Shown: positions 26,607 through 36,476 of the stretch, piece after piece
Layout: every line of letters begins with the position of its first letter
Position numbering within the stretch: position 1 is the first letter of the stretch
Assembly: GCF_000733855.1 (NCBI RefSeq)
Contig: NZ_JPOJ01000001.1
Coordinates: 744,001 to 808,000, forward strand
From: Methylomicrobium agile
GTDB taxonomy: Bacteria; Pseudomonadota; Gammaproteobacteria; Methylococcales; Methylomonadaceae
Length of the DNA stretch: 64,000 bases
Direction: 5' to 3'
The notes under the pieces: generated by a model
Database searches by the model: none
Told to the model about the DNA's origin: nothing
The model's input: the letters and a program-made list of their open reading frames with translations, nothing else
Made by a program: the position numbers and the translations under genes

Positions 26607-29305
26607 ATCGATGCCCTCATTTGATAAGCCGATTCATACTCGCTGTGATAGAGAAACTGAAGGCCGGACTCCACGCCCATATCGACGCTGCCGTGCAAAT
26701 CCCAAAGGGTCGTCACCTGGGTGCGTTTCTGCGGATGCACCCGGATCTGCAAATAATCCGACATCCGCCACATCATGTACAGACCGACGCCGCCGACGCC
26801 GGCTTCGACGCCTTCGGACATCGCGTGCGCCAGGTTTTTCAAAAACACGCCGGGCGTCAGGGTGCCCCAGTTGTCGGTGATCATCAAACCGAGGATGTCT
26901 TCGCTTACCGCAATGTCGATACGGACCTCTTCATGCGACGACAATTCACGGGATTCGCCCTTGACGTAATAAGCAACCCCTTTGCCGTCCCGCGGCGCGG
27001 CATAGAGGCTGTTTTCGGTCATCTCGTCCAGCACCATCATCAAGGCGTCCAATTGGTCTTTGGGAATATGTCCCTGATCTTTCAGCCAGGCATGAATCTC
27101 TTCCACGATAAATGATTTGTCGTCCGTATGGGTCAATTGAAAATGGCGATATTGCGCCCTGCCGGGCATCAACGCATACAAATCGTCGTCGGGCGATTCG
27201 TTGTGCTGGTTCAGCAAGTGGTTCCAGCCCAACTTTTTGCAAAAATCGTCGTGCCTGGGCAGGATCCGGCAAATGCCGTCCTGGCTGAAGCGCGGCAACA
27301 GGTCGGAATAATCCTGTTCGGCAAGGAATACCACATATTCCTTCGCAATCCGCGGGATCGGGTGGTCGCCCTGGCGATAAAAGTTTTCCGAAATGCGGAT
27401 GATATCGCTGACTTCATTGCTGGCGGCGGTCTGCGCCACGCGGTCGCTGTGCGTCACGATCATCATCGTCACGTCGTCGGAATACAGCATGCTCCGGCAG
27501 TGCCGCCTCAACGCGTCCAGGATCCGATTGCGCAACTGCTCCGCGTCTTCGACATCGGTATTGGCGTTCAGAATCGCTTCGAGGCGGTCATAACCGAAAG
27601 GCTCCCCGCTGGGGGACTCTTCCTCGACCAGTCCGTCGGTATAGAGAAACAAGCGGTCTCCAACTTCCAGCGTCAATTCGAGCACGGACTCCTGATAGTC
27701 CGAATCGGCGCTCTTCCCCAACGGCAGACCGGATGCTTCCAGCATTTGCCAACTTTGGGCGCCGCGCTTCAATAAATACGGCAAAACATGGCCGGCATTC
27801 GCAAATGCCAGCTTGCCGGTGTGCGCATCCAGACTCAAACAAGCCATCGTCATCAGCAACGATTGCTGCGCCGTCGCGCGCATCGTATCGTTCAGCGAGT
27901 TGAGTATCTCGCTCGGACTGGTCACGCCTTCGTGGATCAAGGGATATATGCCCGCCTTCGCGGCGCCCACCATGGTGCCGGCCGCAACGCCGTGGCCGCT
28001 GACGTCGCCGACCATCAAAATGCTGTGGTGCCCGCTCACTTTATAGTAGTCGTAGTAATCGCCGCCGACTTCGCTCGAAGTCAGCATGTTCGCGACGCCC
28101 TGCAGACCGGGCAATTCGATAGTGGGCTGCGGCAGTATCGAACGCTGCAGGGTAGCGGCCAGATTGACCTCGCCTTGCAGCCGGGCGCTCAATTGCGCCA
28201 GTTCGGCATGAGCCTTTTGCACTTTTTTCTCGGCTTCCTTGCGCTCGGTGATGTCGATGCCGGTATTCAGAAACATCATCGGCATTCCGCTGGCGGAATT
28301 CTTGATCACGGTGGGATTCCAGACGACATGCAGATAATCGCCGGTACTGATCCGCATGCGCGTTTCGGTTGCTTCGGCAAATTCGACGGTCCCTGCCATC
28401 ATGCCGGAAAACAGCGCGCGCAGTTCAGCTTGTTCCTCTGTGGGGATAAATTGGTCGAAAAAATCCTTGCCCTTCAGTTCGGTTTCCGGCCAGCCGGTAT
28501 TTTCCTCGGCATGATGATTGAATAAAACGATTTTACCGTCCGCATCGAGGCCGATGATCAATGCCTGGGTCGTATGGATCACGTTATCGGCGAATGCCTT
28601 TTCCTGCCGCATTTTCAGCGCGCTTTCCTTCAGGCGCTGCACCATCGGCTGCAGCAGCAGCACGCCGACCAGTGCCAGGGACGCGAGCAGAATCGCAAAC
28701 ATCAGATGCTGTTTGTTGGCGGTACTGCCCAACATGAATTCGGTCTGGCGCTGATAAATCGAGCTGACTTTATTCATATCCTCCAACAGCAACGGCGATA
28801 GCGTAAACAATAATTTCTGCAGATCCGGATTGGAAGGGAGAAGCTCTTTCGCTGGAATTCTCTGTATTTTACGGGCCAGGGCGAGATAGTCCCTGACCAG
28901 ATGATCGAGCGGCTTGCTTTTGTTGAAATAGATGAATTTGAGATCGGCCGGCAGATTCCCGGATACGCGCATCAGCCGGTCTCCTTCCCTGATGTAGCGG
29001 TCGCCGTCCCGCAGCGACATGTGCATCTGTTCCAGTTCGTTCAAACTGACGAGTATTTTTCCGTCCGGCTTGCGGTCCATGCCGTTCAGTCCGGCAAAGA
29101 CTTTCTGGCTCAGCATCACGTTGATGTCCTGAACGACCTTGCCTTGTTCGGTGCTCATTTTCACGAGAAGCGCATTGCCTTCCTGGCTGCGAAGGTCGGT
29201 AATGAGAACGAAATAGGTAATGGTGGCTACGCCGGCCAGCACGAAAAGCACTGTCGCATATTGCTCCAGCATTCTCCCGACCAAACGTCGAAATAGATCT
29301 TGCAT
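26603..29305 (-). CDS. Membrane PAS-SpoIIE phosphatase with C-terminal kinase-like ATPase domain
   Basis: This 900-residue sensor has one transmembrane helix at about 17-37, an extracytoplasmic region to about 203, a second helix at about 204-223, a PAS domain (about 240-350, ending NTGIDITERKEAEKK), a coiled coil, then a SpoIIE/PP2C phosphatase (about 375-585; VGGDYYDYY, MVGDVSGHGVAAG, YTDGLVEEE, YSDDVTMMIV). The C-terminus has a HATPase_c-like fold (about 760-870; LDEMTENSLYAAP, MITDNWG, GGVGLYMMWRMSD). The phosphatase and anti-sigma-kinase-like modules in one chain, coupled to a STAS gene, form a partner-switch cassette. Confidence 0.85.
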   Translation of the reverse strand: MQDLFRRLVGRMLEQYATVLFVLAGVATITYFVLITDLRSQEGNALLVKMSTEQGKVVQDINVMLSQKVFAGLNGMDRKPDGKILVSLNELEQMHMSLRDGDRYIREGDRLMRVSGNLPADLKFIYFNKSKPLDHLVRDYLALARKIQRIPAKELLPSNPDLQKLLFTLSPLLLEDMNKVSSIYQRQTEFMLGSTANKQHLMFAILLASLALVGVLLLQPMVQRLKESALKMRQEKAFADNVIHTTQALIIGLDADGKIVLFNHHAEENTGWPETELKGKDFFDQFIPTEEQAELRALFSGMMAGTVEFAEATETRMRISTGDYLHVVWNPTVIKNSASGMPMMFLNTGIDITERKEAEKKVQKAHAELAQLSARLQGEVNLAATLQRSILPQPTIELPGLQGVANMLTSSEVGGDYYDYYKVSGHHSILMVGDVSGHGVAAGTMVGAAKAGIYPLIHEGVTSPSEILNSLNDTMRATAQQSLLMTMACLSLDAHTGKLAFANAGHVLPYLLKRGAQSWQMLEASGLPLGKSADSDYQESVLELTLEVGDRLFLYTDGLVEEESPSGEPFGYDRLEAILNANTDVEDAEQLRNRILDALRRHCRSMLYSDDVTMMIVTHSDRVAQTAASNEVSDIIRISENFYRQGDHPIPRIAKEYVVFLAEQDYSDLLPRFSQDGICRILPRHDDFCKKLGWNHLLNQHNESPDDDLYALMPGRAQYRHFQLTHTDDKSFIVEEIHAWLKDQGHIPKDQLDALMMVLDEMTENSLYAAPRDGKGVAYYVKGESRELSSHEEVRIDIAVSEDILGLMITDNWGTLTPGVFLKNLAHAMSEGVEAGVGGVGLYMMWRMSDYLQIRVHPQKRTQVTTLWDLHGSVDMGVESGLQFLYHSEYESAYQMRASI

Positions 29306-29354
29306 CGATGATCTCCTCTAATTTTTGCCTTGTCTCGGCTTATTGTTCTTATCA

Positions 29355-29612
29355 GGCCGGAATTTCAAGCGAATGGACTTCGGTTCGCCTTCGCCCGATC
29401 CGTACTACCTCGACCTTCCGATGACCCGCCGCACAGTAAAAAACCGTTCCGACGCTCACGTATCCGATAGTCCCGAATTCGGCCGAATGCGCGCCGATGG
29501 TTTCGAGCGCCTTCGATGACCGCCGCCAAGCTGGGTCAGCAAAAGGATTTTTCTCGGAAAAACCCAGCCTTTTGCTCGATTTTTTCCTTAACCCAAACTT
29601 AGCAGACATCAA
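29355..29612 (-). pseudogene. Possible BrnT-type toxin remnant
   Basis: A roughly 86-codon open frame contains FADPAWRR, followed by EFGTIGYVSVGTVFYCAAG and VEVVRIGRRRTEVHSLE. These recall the BrnT toxin order (phenylalanine-acidic-Asp-Pro, then R..TIG..., then ...IRIISARRAT..E). The N-terminal strand and the ISAR core are not intact and no BrnA antitoxin follows, so it is either a decayed copy or a coincidence. It lies just upstream of the SpoIIE gene. Confidence 0.3.
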
Positions 29613-30224
29613 ATTTATGTCAACGCCGGGAAATCGCTGCCGAAAACAATGCTGTAAGTCCTGGAAATCGGCCTCTGCCGCTATGATTCAACAGATAGCG
29701 TCTGTATTTCTGCCTGACACCGGCTCTCCCGCGCCTTTGTCTAACGGCCGCCGATCCTTGCTTTTTATTAGTCGAAATAATGATTATTTTTCAAAAGCTT
29801 AATATAACAACAAAGAGAACACCGGTACGGCCTCGCTTGTTTTGCAAACCGCTCCGAATTCTTGGCGATTTTGTGACGGTATTGGCAAAAATAATGCCGT
29901 GACAAGCTATGAATGGATTATCGAGACGGCCGCTATGCGCTTTCCAGCTCAGGCATTGCATTTAGCGCCTAAAGAAACAGTCTTCATTCCGGACCGGCGC
30001 CGCCACGCGGTCAATCCGATTCGATCGCCGCACCGCAAGTAAACCGGCGGCGAGCAGCTCGGACTTGTCGGCACCGGCTGGCACGGTCCCCGGTCAAACA
30101 GTCGGACCTTTGACGGGATCAAGGAAGTCCGGCATCAAGAAAACCTACCAGCAGCAAACGGAGCACCTTTGCCGCCAAGGCAAAGACGCCACTGACTGAA
30201 AAATCCGTTTACGCGGACGAGCGT
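29613..30224. other. Intergenic stretch, no gene recognised
   Basis: About 610 bases lie between the putative BrnT remnant and the SPOR gene. The only open frames are short (60-70 codons) and without recognisable motifs. An AT-rich patch at about 29775-29820 could hold a promoter reading rightward, but no gene follows it. I see no tRNA, palindrome or repeat here. Confidence 0.5.
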
Positions 30225-30848
30225 TCATTGCCCGTATTCGGCCACGATCGTATCGATACCGTTCTGGCGCAAGCGCGAACGGATCACGCCGACGCTGGCC
30301 ATGCGCGTATAAGGACCCAGCGTCACCCTGTGCCAGGTCACGTTTCCGACCTTGGCCTTCTCGATCCGCGATTCGATCCCCATCAGAGCCAGTTTGGCGC
30401 GCAGGCGGTCGGCTTCCGCCGCGTCTTTATACGACCCCACCTGCAGAATATAGCGCGCCGCCTTGGCTTTGCCGACCCGCTCCTCGCGCATGCGCGTGTT
30501 GATCTCATGATCGGGCACGACGATCTCTTTTTTCGGCAGATAGGTGTAGAAGTCGAACTGAGGGCCTTTCGGCTCGGGCACCGCCTCGACCTTCAGCGTG
30601 CTTTTATCTTCCGGCTTAGCCGTCGGGCCGGATGCCGCGTTTTCGGTAACCGGCACATTGCCGGCCTGTAAAGGAGTCCCGTTTCGAGCTCCCTTGCTGG
30701 CCAGATAGAACAAAAAGACCACGAAGCCGATAATCAACGCGGTGATCAGCATCCAGCGCCACAACGCCAGGCCGTCTTTCTGCCTGGGCCTTCGGCTGCG
30801 GGCGGATTCGCGGGGGTCTTGAGCTCGGTATTTGTAATCTCTGGGCAT
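30225..30848 (-). CDS. SPOR-domain membrane protein (FtsN-like)
   Basis: This 207-residue bitopic protein has a basic cytoplasmic N-terminus, one transmembrane helix (about 28-50, WRWMLITALIIGFVVFLFYL), a periplasmic linker rich in Pro, Lys and Glu, and a C-terminal SPOR domain (about 128-205; YILQVGSYKDAAEADRLR, VTWHRVTLGPYT). SPOR domains bind denuded septal peptidoglycan, so a division role is likely. It starts one base after argS ends, the conserved priA-argS-SPOR order of gammaproteobacteria; in Pseudomonas hslVU follows, but not here. Confidence 0.88.
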   Translation of the reverse strand: MPRDYKYRAQDPRESARSRRPRQKDGLALWRWMLITALIIGFVVFLFYLASKGARNGTPLQAGNVPVTENAASGPTAKPEDKSTLKVEAVPEPKGPQFDFYTYLPKKEIVVPDHEINTRMREERVGKAKAARYILQVGSYKDAAEADRLRAKLALMGIESRIEKAKVGNVTWHRVTLGPYTRMASVGVIRSRLRQNGIDTIVAEYGQ

Positions 30849-30849
30849 G

Positions 30850-32610
30850 TTACATCGTTTCGGGCGAAGTGATCTTCAAGAGCCCCAAGCCGTTGGCGAG
30901 CACCTGCCTGACCGCGGCGATCAGGTTCAGGCGGGCGTTGCGCAGCGGCGCATCCTCGACCAGAAACGGGTGCGCGTTATAGTAAGCATGGAAATCGTTC
31001 GCCAGTTCGCGCAGGTACAGGATCAACTGGTGCGGCTCGTGCTGCAGCGCGGCGCGTTCGAGTATCTCCGGATAACGCGACAGCCGGCCCACCAGATTCA
31101 GCTCGTGCTCTTCCTTCAACAAACCCAGGCTGTCCATCCCGAGCCCAAGGTCCCTGTCCAGCCCTTTTTCGTCGAGCTGCCGAAACACGCTGCACACCCG
31201 CGCATGGGCGTACTGCACGTAGAACACCGGGTTCTCGTTGGTTCGGGAGGTCGCCAGTTTCAGATCGAAATCCATATGCTGCTCGGAACGGCGCAGCACG
31301 TAGAAGAAGCGCGCCGCGTCCCTGCCGACTTCGTTGCGCAGTTGCCTGAGCGTCACGAACTCGCCGGAGCGGGTCGACATCTGCACCTTTTCTTCGCCGC
31401 GGTACAGGGTCGCGAACTGCACCAGCAGCACCTTCAGCTTGTCCGCGTCGGCGCCCAGCGCGGTCATCGCGGCCTTGACCCGCGGAATGTAGCCGTGATG
31501 GTCCGCGCCCCAGATATTGATGAGTTCTTCGAAGCCGCGGTCCAGCTTGTTCATGTGGTAGGCGATGTCGGACGCGAAATAGGTGTATTGGCCGTTTTCG
31601 CGCTGCACCACGCGGTCCTTTTCGTCGCCCAGCCGGCTCGATGCGAACCAGACCGCGCCGTCCTTTTCATAAAGATGGCCGCCGGCGCGCAGCCGGTCGA
31701 GCGCCTTCGCGACCGAATCGTCGGCCATCAGGCGGCGCTCGGAGAACCATTCCTGGTATTCGACGCCGAATTCCCGGAGATCGTCCCGGATGTCGTCCAG
31801 AATGTCGTTCAGGCCGGCCTGGAAAAAATGCTCGTAATGTGCGCCGCCGAGCAGCTTCTTGGCCCTGGCGATCAGCGCGTCGATATGGATTTCCTTGTCG
31901 CCGCCCTGCGCTTCGTCGGGCGGAATATCCTCGAACACCGCCTGAGCCGGAAAACGGAACGCATCGCCCGAAGCACGGTGAATGGCCGAGGAAATGTCGC
32001 GCACGTATTCGCCGCGGTAGCCGTTGCTGGGAAAATGTAGCACCTCGCCACAGTCTTCGAGATAGCGGAGCCAGAGGCTGGTCGCCAGAATATCCATCTG
32101 CCGGCCCGCGTCGTTGACGTAATATTCGCGGTGCACGTCGAAACCGGCCGCTTCGAGCAGGTCCGCGACAACCGAACCGTAGGCCGCGCCGCGCCCGTGC
32201 CCCACATGCAAGGGACCGGTCGGATTGGCCGAGACGAATTCGACCTGAACCCGTTTGCCTACTCCCGTCTTGCTTAATCCGAATTCACTGCCCCGGTCAT
32301 GAATCGTCCTGATGGTGTCGTACTGTCCGTGCGGATCGATAAAAAAATTGATGAAGCCGGGGCCGGCAATTTCCACCTGGGTGACCGCATCGTCTTCCGG
32401 CAGCGCGGCGGCGATCTTCTCGGCCAACTGGCGGGAATTCGACTTGGCGGCTTTAGCCAGCACCAGCGCCAGGTTCGATGCAAAATCGCCGTGCGCCGGG
32501 TCCCGGCTGTGCTCGATGTTAATAGCCGGATCGGCATCCTGCGGCAATGTGCCGTCGTTTTTCAACGTATCGACGGCCTGGCGTAACAGTACCTCTAATT
32601 TTTTTTTCAT
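30850..32610 (-). CDS. argS: Arginyl-tRNA synthetase
   Basis: ArgS (586 residues, class I) charges tRNA-Arg. It has the N-terminal Add-1 domain, the HIGH-type motif in [14 protein letters not shown], a KMSK-like MSTRSG, the [11 protein letters not shown] segment, and the C-terminal anticodon-binding DALR domain ending [15 protein letters not shown]. Length is normal. The SPOR gene follows after one base. Confidence 0.97.
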   Translation of the reverse strand: MKKKLEVLLRQAVDTLKNDGTLPQDADPAINIEHSRDPAHGDFASNLALVLAKAAKSNSRQLAEKIAAALPEDDAVTQVEIAGPGFINFFIDPHGQYDTIRTIHDRGSEFGLSKTGVGKRVQVEFVSANPTGPLHVGHGRGAAYGSVVADLLEAAGFDVHREYYVNDAGRQMDILATSLWLRYLEDCGEVLHFPSNGYRGEYVRDISSAIHRASGDAFRFPAQAVFEDIPPDEAQGGDKEIHIDALIARAKKLLGGAHYEHFFQAGLNDILDDIRDDLREFGVEYQEWFSERRLMADDSVAKALDRLRAGGHLYEKDGAVWFASSRLGDEKDRVVQRENGQYTYFASDIAYHMNKLDRGFEELINIWGADHHGYIPRVKAAMTALGADADKLKVLLVQFATLYRGEEKVQMSTRSGEFVTLRQLRNEVGRDAARFFYVLRRSEQHMDFDLKLATSRTNENPVFYVQYAHARVCSVFRQLDEKGLDRDLGLGMDSLGLLKEEHELNLVGRLSRYPEILERAALQHEPHQLILYLRELANDFHAYYNAHPFLVEDAPLRNARLNLIAAVRQVLANGLGLLKITSPETM

Positions 32611-33232
32611 TACGGGTAAAAACGGGTAAAAGAATCGGAAAATATCTACGCATTATCTATCAAAATTACCCGATTATCCATTCGGTCATGATCAGGCTTG
32701 CGGAGTCACGCGCTCTGGATTCGGCGGCGAATGCGGGCGGGCCGGCGACCCGTCGCCGCTTTGGAAGGGTTCCGGGGCTCAGCCCGTGGTCAAGATAGTG
32801 CAGTTTCGTACCCGTTTTCCCTGTTTTAGTGCAGCCTGTCGCATCGCTTCCAAAAAAAGGTTTGAAAAAAACCGGGAAAACGCCCGGCGCTTGCCTCATT
32901 TCTTCTAGAAAACACCCTATGGCACGGGATATGCTTGAACATTATCGACGCCTGTCGATTCACAGACGGCTACCGCTTTCGTGTCAACGGCCCCGAAAGA
33001 TGGCGAACATTCAATCGCCATCGACAACGGCCCCCATCGAGGCAAAGCGATTCGGCAGCAGCAAGGGCCGACTTTCCCTGACGCTCGGAGGTTCTCTGCC
33101 GCCGAGGCAGGCACAGCCCCCGCGCCCAGGCTGCCGGTCAAACCGCGCAATACGGTGCAACGGCCCTGCCTGTCCCTCCTCGCGGATTTCCCGGAGGAGG
33201 GGCAGCTCTTTGAGCAGCAAGCCCTATTCCCA
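32611..33232. other. Intergenic stretch between priA and argS, no gene recognised
   Basis: About 620 bases with no supportable gene. Frames of 60-180 codons are open on both strands but show no family motif and have the arbitrary composition of GC-rich shadow frames. The argS promoter should lie near the AT-rich end (about 32610-32700). Confidence 0.5.
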
Positions 33233-35464
33233 TCAATACAAATCCACCGGATCGACATCGAGCGACCAGCGCAGATTTTTTTCCTTTTTGATTTTGTCGA
33301 TTTCAGGCAGCAGGCGATCCAGCAATCGCTGCAACGCCTGGCGGTTCGCATCCTGCAGCAGCAGCTGGTAACGGTACGAACCGGCCCGCTTCGCCATCGG
33401 CGCGGCCACTGGCCCCAGCACCAGCGTTCCGCCGGTCTGCCCGGCGGCGGCCAGATTCTTCACTGCTTCCAGAAACGCCTTGGGTTTGAAGGGATCGCCC
33501 GCCTGAACCCGAAACAGCGCCTGATGACTGAACGGCGGCAGCGCGGCCGCCTTGCGCTCGGCCAATGCCTGCCTCGCGAAACCGTTGTAACCCTCGCGAA
33601 TCAGCGTGGTCAACAACGGATGCCCGGGATGCCGGGTCTGCAGGATGACGGAACCGGGCTTGTCCGCCCTGCCGGCGCGCCCGATCACCTGGACGATCAT
33701 CTGCGCGAGTCTTTCGGCGGCATGAAAATCGATGCTGTACAGACCGCTGTCGGTGTCGAGGATCGCGACCAGGGTCACATTCGGAAAATGATGGCCTTTC
33801 GCGAGCATCTGCGTGCCCAGGATGATGTCCGCCCGGCCTTCGTTGATCTGCTTCAGGTAGTTTTCGAGCGAGCCTTTGCGCTGCGTGGTGTCGCGGTCGA
33901 GCCGGACGACCGCTTTATCCGGAAACAGCCCGGGCAGGATTTGTTCGACCCGTTCGGTGCCGAGTCCGAGCGGCCTCAAGGTGCTGCCGGTGCACGAAAG
34001 GCAGCTTTTGACCAGCGGCTGTTCGGCATCGCAATGGTGGCAGCGCAGCTTTTGTTCGCGGAAATGGATCACCAGATTCGCATCGCAATGAGTGCAACGA
34101 GCAACCCAGCCGCAGTCGTGGCAGATCAGCCTCGGCGCGAAGCCGCGCCGGTTCAGAAACAACAGCACCTGTTCGCCCTTCTCCAACGTCTGCCGGATCT
34201 CCGCAAGTAACGGTTCGGAAATGCCTTCTTGCAGGGGCTTGTTGCGGATGTCGAGCAAGCGGACCGCAGGCGCCGCCGCGTTGCCGGCGCGGTTAGGCAG
34301 CCGCAGCAGGCGGTAGCGCCCCGCTTGCGCGTTATACAGGCTTTCCAGCGAGGGCGTCGCCGAGCCGAGCAACGCCGGCACATTGGCCAGTTTGGCGCGG
34401 ACGATCGCGACATCGCGGGCCGAAAAACGAAAGCTTTCCTGCTGCTTGAAGGAGGCGTCATGCTCCTCGTCCAGAATGATCAGGCCGAGCCTCGGCAGCG
34501 GCGTAAACAGCGCCGAGCGCGTGCCGAGCAGAATCGCGCCGGAGCCCTGCTGCATCGATAGCCAGGCATGCTGGCGCTGGGCGTCGGTCAGTTTCGAGTG
34601 CGAGACTTCGATCTCGACCGCAAAACGCTGCCTAAAGCGGTTCTCGAGCTGCGGCGTCAGGGTGATTTCGGGCAGCAGCACCAGCACCTGCAGGCCGCGT
34701 TCGAGCACCTTCCCAATGATCTGCATGTACACTTCGGTTTTGCCGCTGCCGGTCACGCCTTCGAGCAGGAATACGCCGAAACGGTCAAGCCCCGCGCAAA
34801 CCTCGGCGACGGCGGCCGTCTGCTCGGGGTTGCATACGACCGGATTGCCTTTGACCGGCGGCGATTCGGCAACGGCGAACGCTATCTCGGCATCATCAAG
34901 CTGCAACAGCGCTTTTGCCGCCAGTTGCTTCAGGGCGGGCCGCCAATTATCGACCGACGCCGCCAGTTCGGCCTCGGATAGACCGTCCGGGCACTGCCGG
35001 AATGCTTCCAGCAACAGCTTCTGCCTCGGTGCTCTCTGCAATAATCCCGGTTCGAACTCCCGGCCTTGGGCGGTCAGCACATACCGTGCCGGCCGCCCGA
35101 GCACGGCAGCCCTGCCCTGCCGAAGCCCCGAGGGAAACGCCGAAGCAAAAACTTCGCCGAGCGGATGATGATAGTAGCGCGCCGCCCAATGCAGGAGACG
35201 CAAATCGCCCGGCGACAGCAAAGGTTCCCGATCGAGCACGCCGGCTATGGGTTTCAGCCGGACTCCGCTCACTTCACTGCGCTCCTCCAGGCTGACCAGA
35301 TAACCGGTCTTTTGAACCCTGCCGAACGGCACCGACAGGCGAAGGCCGGGCTTCAGCCGTTCCGTGGCGATTGTTTCCGGGATTTCGTAATCGAATAAAC
35401 GGTACAGCGGCACATCGACCGCCACGCGGAGAATCGGCGCTGCCTTTTCCTGCAACTTTGCCAT
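33233..35464 (-). CDS. priA: Primosomal replication restart helicase PriA
   Basis: PriA (743 residues) reloads the replisome at stalled forks. It has the N-terminal DNA-binding domain (about 1-190), Walker A GVTGSGKTEVYM, the DEEH box in LIILDEEHDASFKQQ, a zinc-binding cysteine cluster (CHDCGWVARCTHC, then CHHC and CLSC), and helicase motifs V and VI (GTQMLAKGHHFPNV, QVIGRAGRADKPG). The start ATG at 35464 fits the family. DnaA-box-like sites lie about 65 bases upstream of its start. Confidence 0.96.
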   Translation of the reverse strand: MAKLQEKAAPILRVAVDVPLYRLFDYEIPETIATERLKPGLRLSVPFGRVQKTGYLVSLEERSEVSGVRLKPIAGVLDREPLLSPGDLRLLHWAARYYHHPLGEVFASAFPSGLRQGRAAVLGRPARYVLTAQGREFEPGLLQRAPRQKLLLEAFRQCPDGLSEAELAASVDNWRPALKQLAAKALLQLDDAEIAFAVAESPPVKGNPVVCNPEQTAAVAEVCAGLDRFGVFLLEGVTGSGKTEVYMQIIGKVLERGLQVLVLLPEITLTPQLENRFRQRFAVEIEVSHSKLTDAQRQHAWLSMQQGSGAILLGTRSALFTPLPRLGLIILDEEHDASFKQQESFRFSARDVAIVRAKLANVPALLGSATPSLESLYNAQAGRYRLLRLPNRAGNAAAPAVRLLDIRNKPLQEGISEPLLAEIRQTLEKGEQVLLFLNRRGFAPRLICHDCGWVARCTHCDANLVIHFREQKLRCHHCDAEQPLVKSCLSCTGSTLRPLGLGTERVEQILPGLFPDKAVVRLDRDTTQRKGSLENYLKQINEGRADIILGTQMLAKGHHFPNVTLVAILDTDSGLYSIDFHAAERLAQMIVQVIGRAGRADKPGSVILQTRHPGHPLLTTLIREGYNGFARQALAERKAAALPPFSHQALFRVQAGDPFKPKAFLEAVKNLAAAGQTGGTLVLGPVAAPMAKRAGSYRYQLLLQDANRQALQRLLDRLLPEIDKIKKEKNLRWSLDVDPVDLY

Positions 35465-35526
35465 ACAAATTGAAACGGGAATTAAAAATGACCGCTAAGT
35501 GGCTCTATCTTGAGAACAACTCGGAG

Positions 35527-35561
35527 TTACCCACAAAAGCTGTGGATAAGTCTGTGGAAAA
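35527..35561. promoter_or_regulatory. Cluster of three DnaA-box-like sites
   Basis: Within 35 bases are TTACCCACA (35527-35535, one mismatch), TGTGGATAA (35541-35549, a perfect inverse TTATCCACA) and TGTGGAAAA (35553-35561, one mismatch). They lie upstream of priA and next to an AT-rich stretch. They could control priA by DnaA or be part of a replication origin. Confidence 0.5.
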
Positions 35562-35898
35562 ATACTTTCCAATGACGCTTAATTGCGGTTTTTATTGTGG
35601 TTTTGTTAATTTGGCCAAAAATTGGCCTCGCAATATTTTTATCTTATATCAATAACTTAGAAAGATATAAAAAAGCGAAAGCCTTGATTTAAAAAAATAT
35701 TAGGCCAATAAAAGCAGGCGCCGAAGCACAAGTTCAAACCGGTGCATAACTTGTCAAGCCCGGGAAGAAAATGCGCCGTTTTAGATAAAAACGGCCAACG
35801 AAAAACCGGCTTCCCCCTGTCGAATGCGGCGAATGCTCCGTTTTGCCGGAGCCTGGATGGGCTACGCCGCTGCCGCACTTAGAATGAGGCGATCGGAA
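35562..35898. other. AT-rich non-coding stretch
   Basis: About 335 bases between the DnaA-box cluster and the dsbB stop. The part at about 35630-35705 is strongly AT-rich (for example TATATCAATAACTTAG and AAAAAAATATTAGG), unlike the GC-rich surroundings. I see no gene. It has the look of a duplex-unwinding region beside the DnaA-like boxes, but this is only a resemblance. Confidence 0.45.
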
Positions 35899-36438
35899 TC
35901 AGTCCCTCGAAGATTCCGATCCACGCGGCCTGGCGTTCCAGAACTGCAGCAGGCTCAGCGCGGCCAGCATCAAAAAGGCGACCAAGGTCCAGGCCGGCAT
36001 GCTCAGCCCCCAGAAAGTCCAGTCGACTTTTGCGCAATCGCCCGTACCGCTCAGCATCAGCTTCAGCGTTTCGGTCAGCGGAAAATTGTTGAAGACGTAT
36101 TCGAGTCCCGGGCCGCATTCGGGCACCTCTTCGGGCGGCAGATGCTGCAGCCAGACGTGCCGGACCGACACCGAGCCGCCGCCCAGTGCGGTCAGCGTTC
36201 CCAGAATCGCATAAACTTTGACGCCGGCGCTGCCCGGATTATGCAGTCCGGCAATCAGAAACACGATCCCGGTCAGCAAGATCCCGATACGCTGGGAAAT
36301 ACACAACGGGCACGGCTCCAGTCCGCCGACGAACTGAAAATAAGCGCCCATCGACAACAGAAAAACGCAGCCGAAGAATCCCAGAAAGAACCCTATGCGG
36401 GGAGTCAACCTTATCCGTTCCAGCCAATTTTTGTTCAT
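35899..36438 (-). CDS. dsbB: Disulfide bond formation protein DsbB
   Basis: DsbB (179 residues) reoxidises DsbA and passes electrons to quinone. Four transmembrane helices are visible (about 14-34, 46-64, 72-88 and 146-166). The first redox pair is in CPLCISQR and the second is split, in VPECGPG and TGDCAKVDW, as in the family. It is not next to dsbA in this window. Confidence 0.94.
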   Translation of the reverse strand: MNKNWLERIRLTPRIGFFLGFFGCVFLLSMGAYFQFVGGLEPCPLCISQRIGILLTGIVFLIAGLHNPGSAGVKVYAILGTLTALGGGSVSVRHVWLQHLPPEEVPECGPGLEYVFNNFPLTETLKLMLSGTGDCAKVDWTFWGLSMPAWTLVAFLMLAALSLLQFWNARPRGSESSRD

Positions 36439-36476
36439 TCAATACCCAAATCGTCATGCATGTAAAGCGAATCCGG

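Noticed and set aside
29842-30042. 66-codon plus-strand frame in the intergenic stretch
   Set aside because: No motif, no good ribosome-binding site, and no neighbour relation.
35527-35705. Declaring this the chromosome origin
   Set aside because: Only three box-like sites are present and the usual origin genes are absent, so it is reported only as a candidate.
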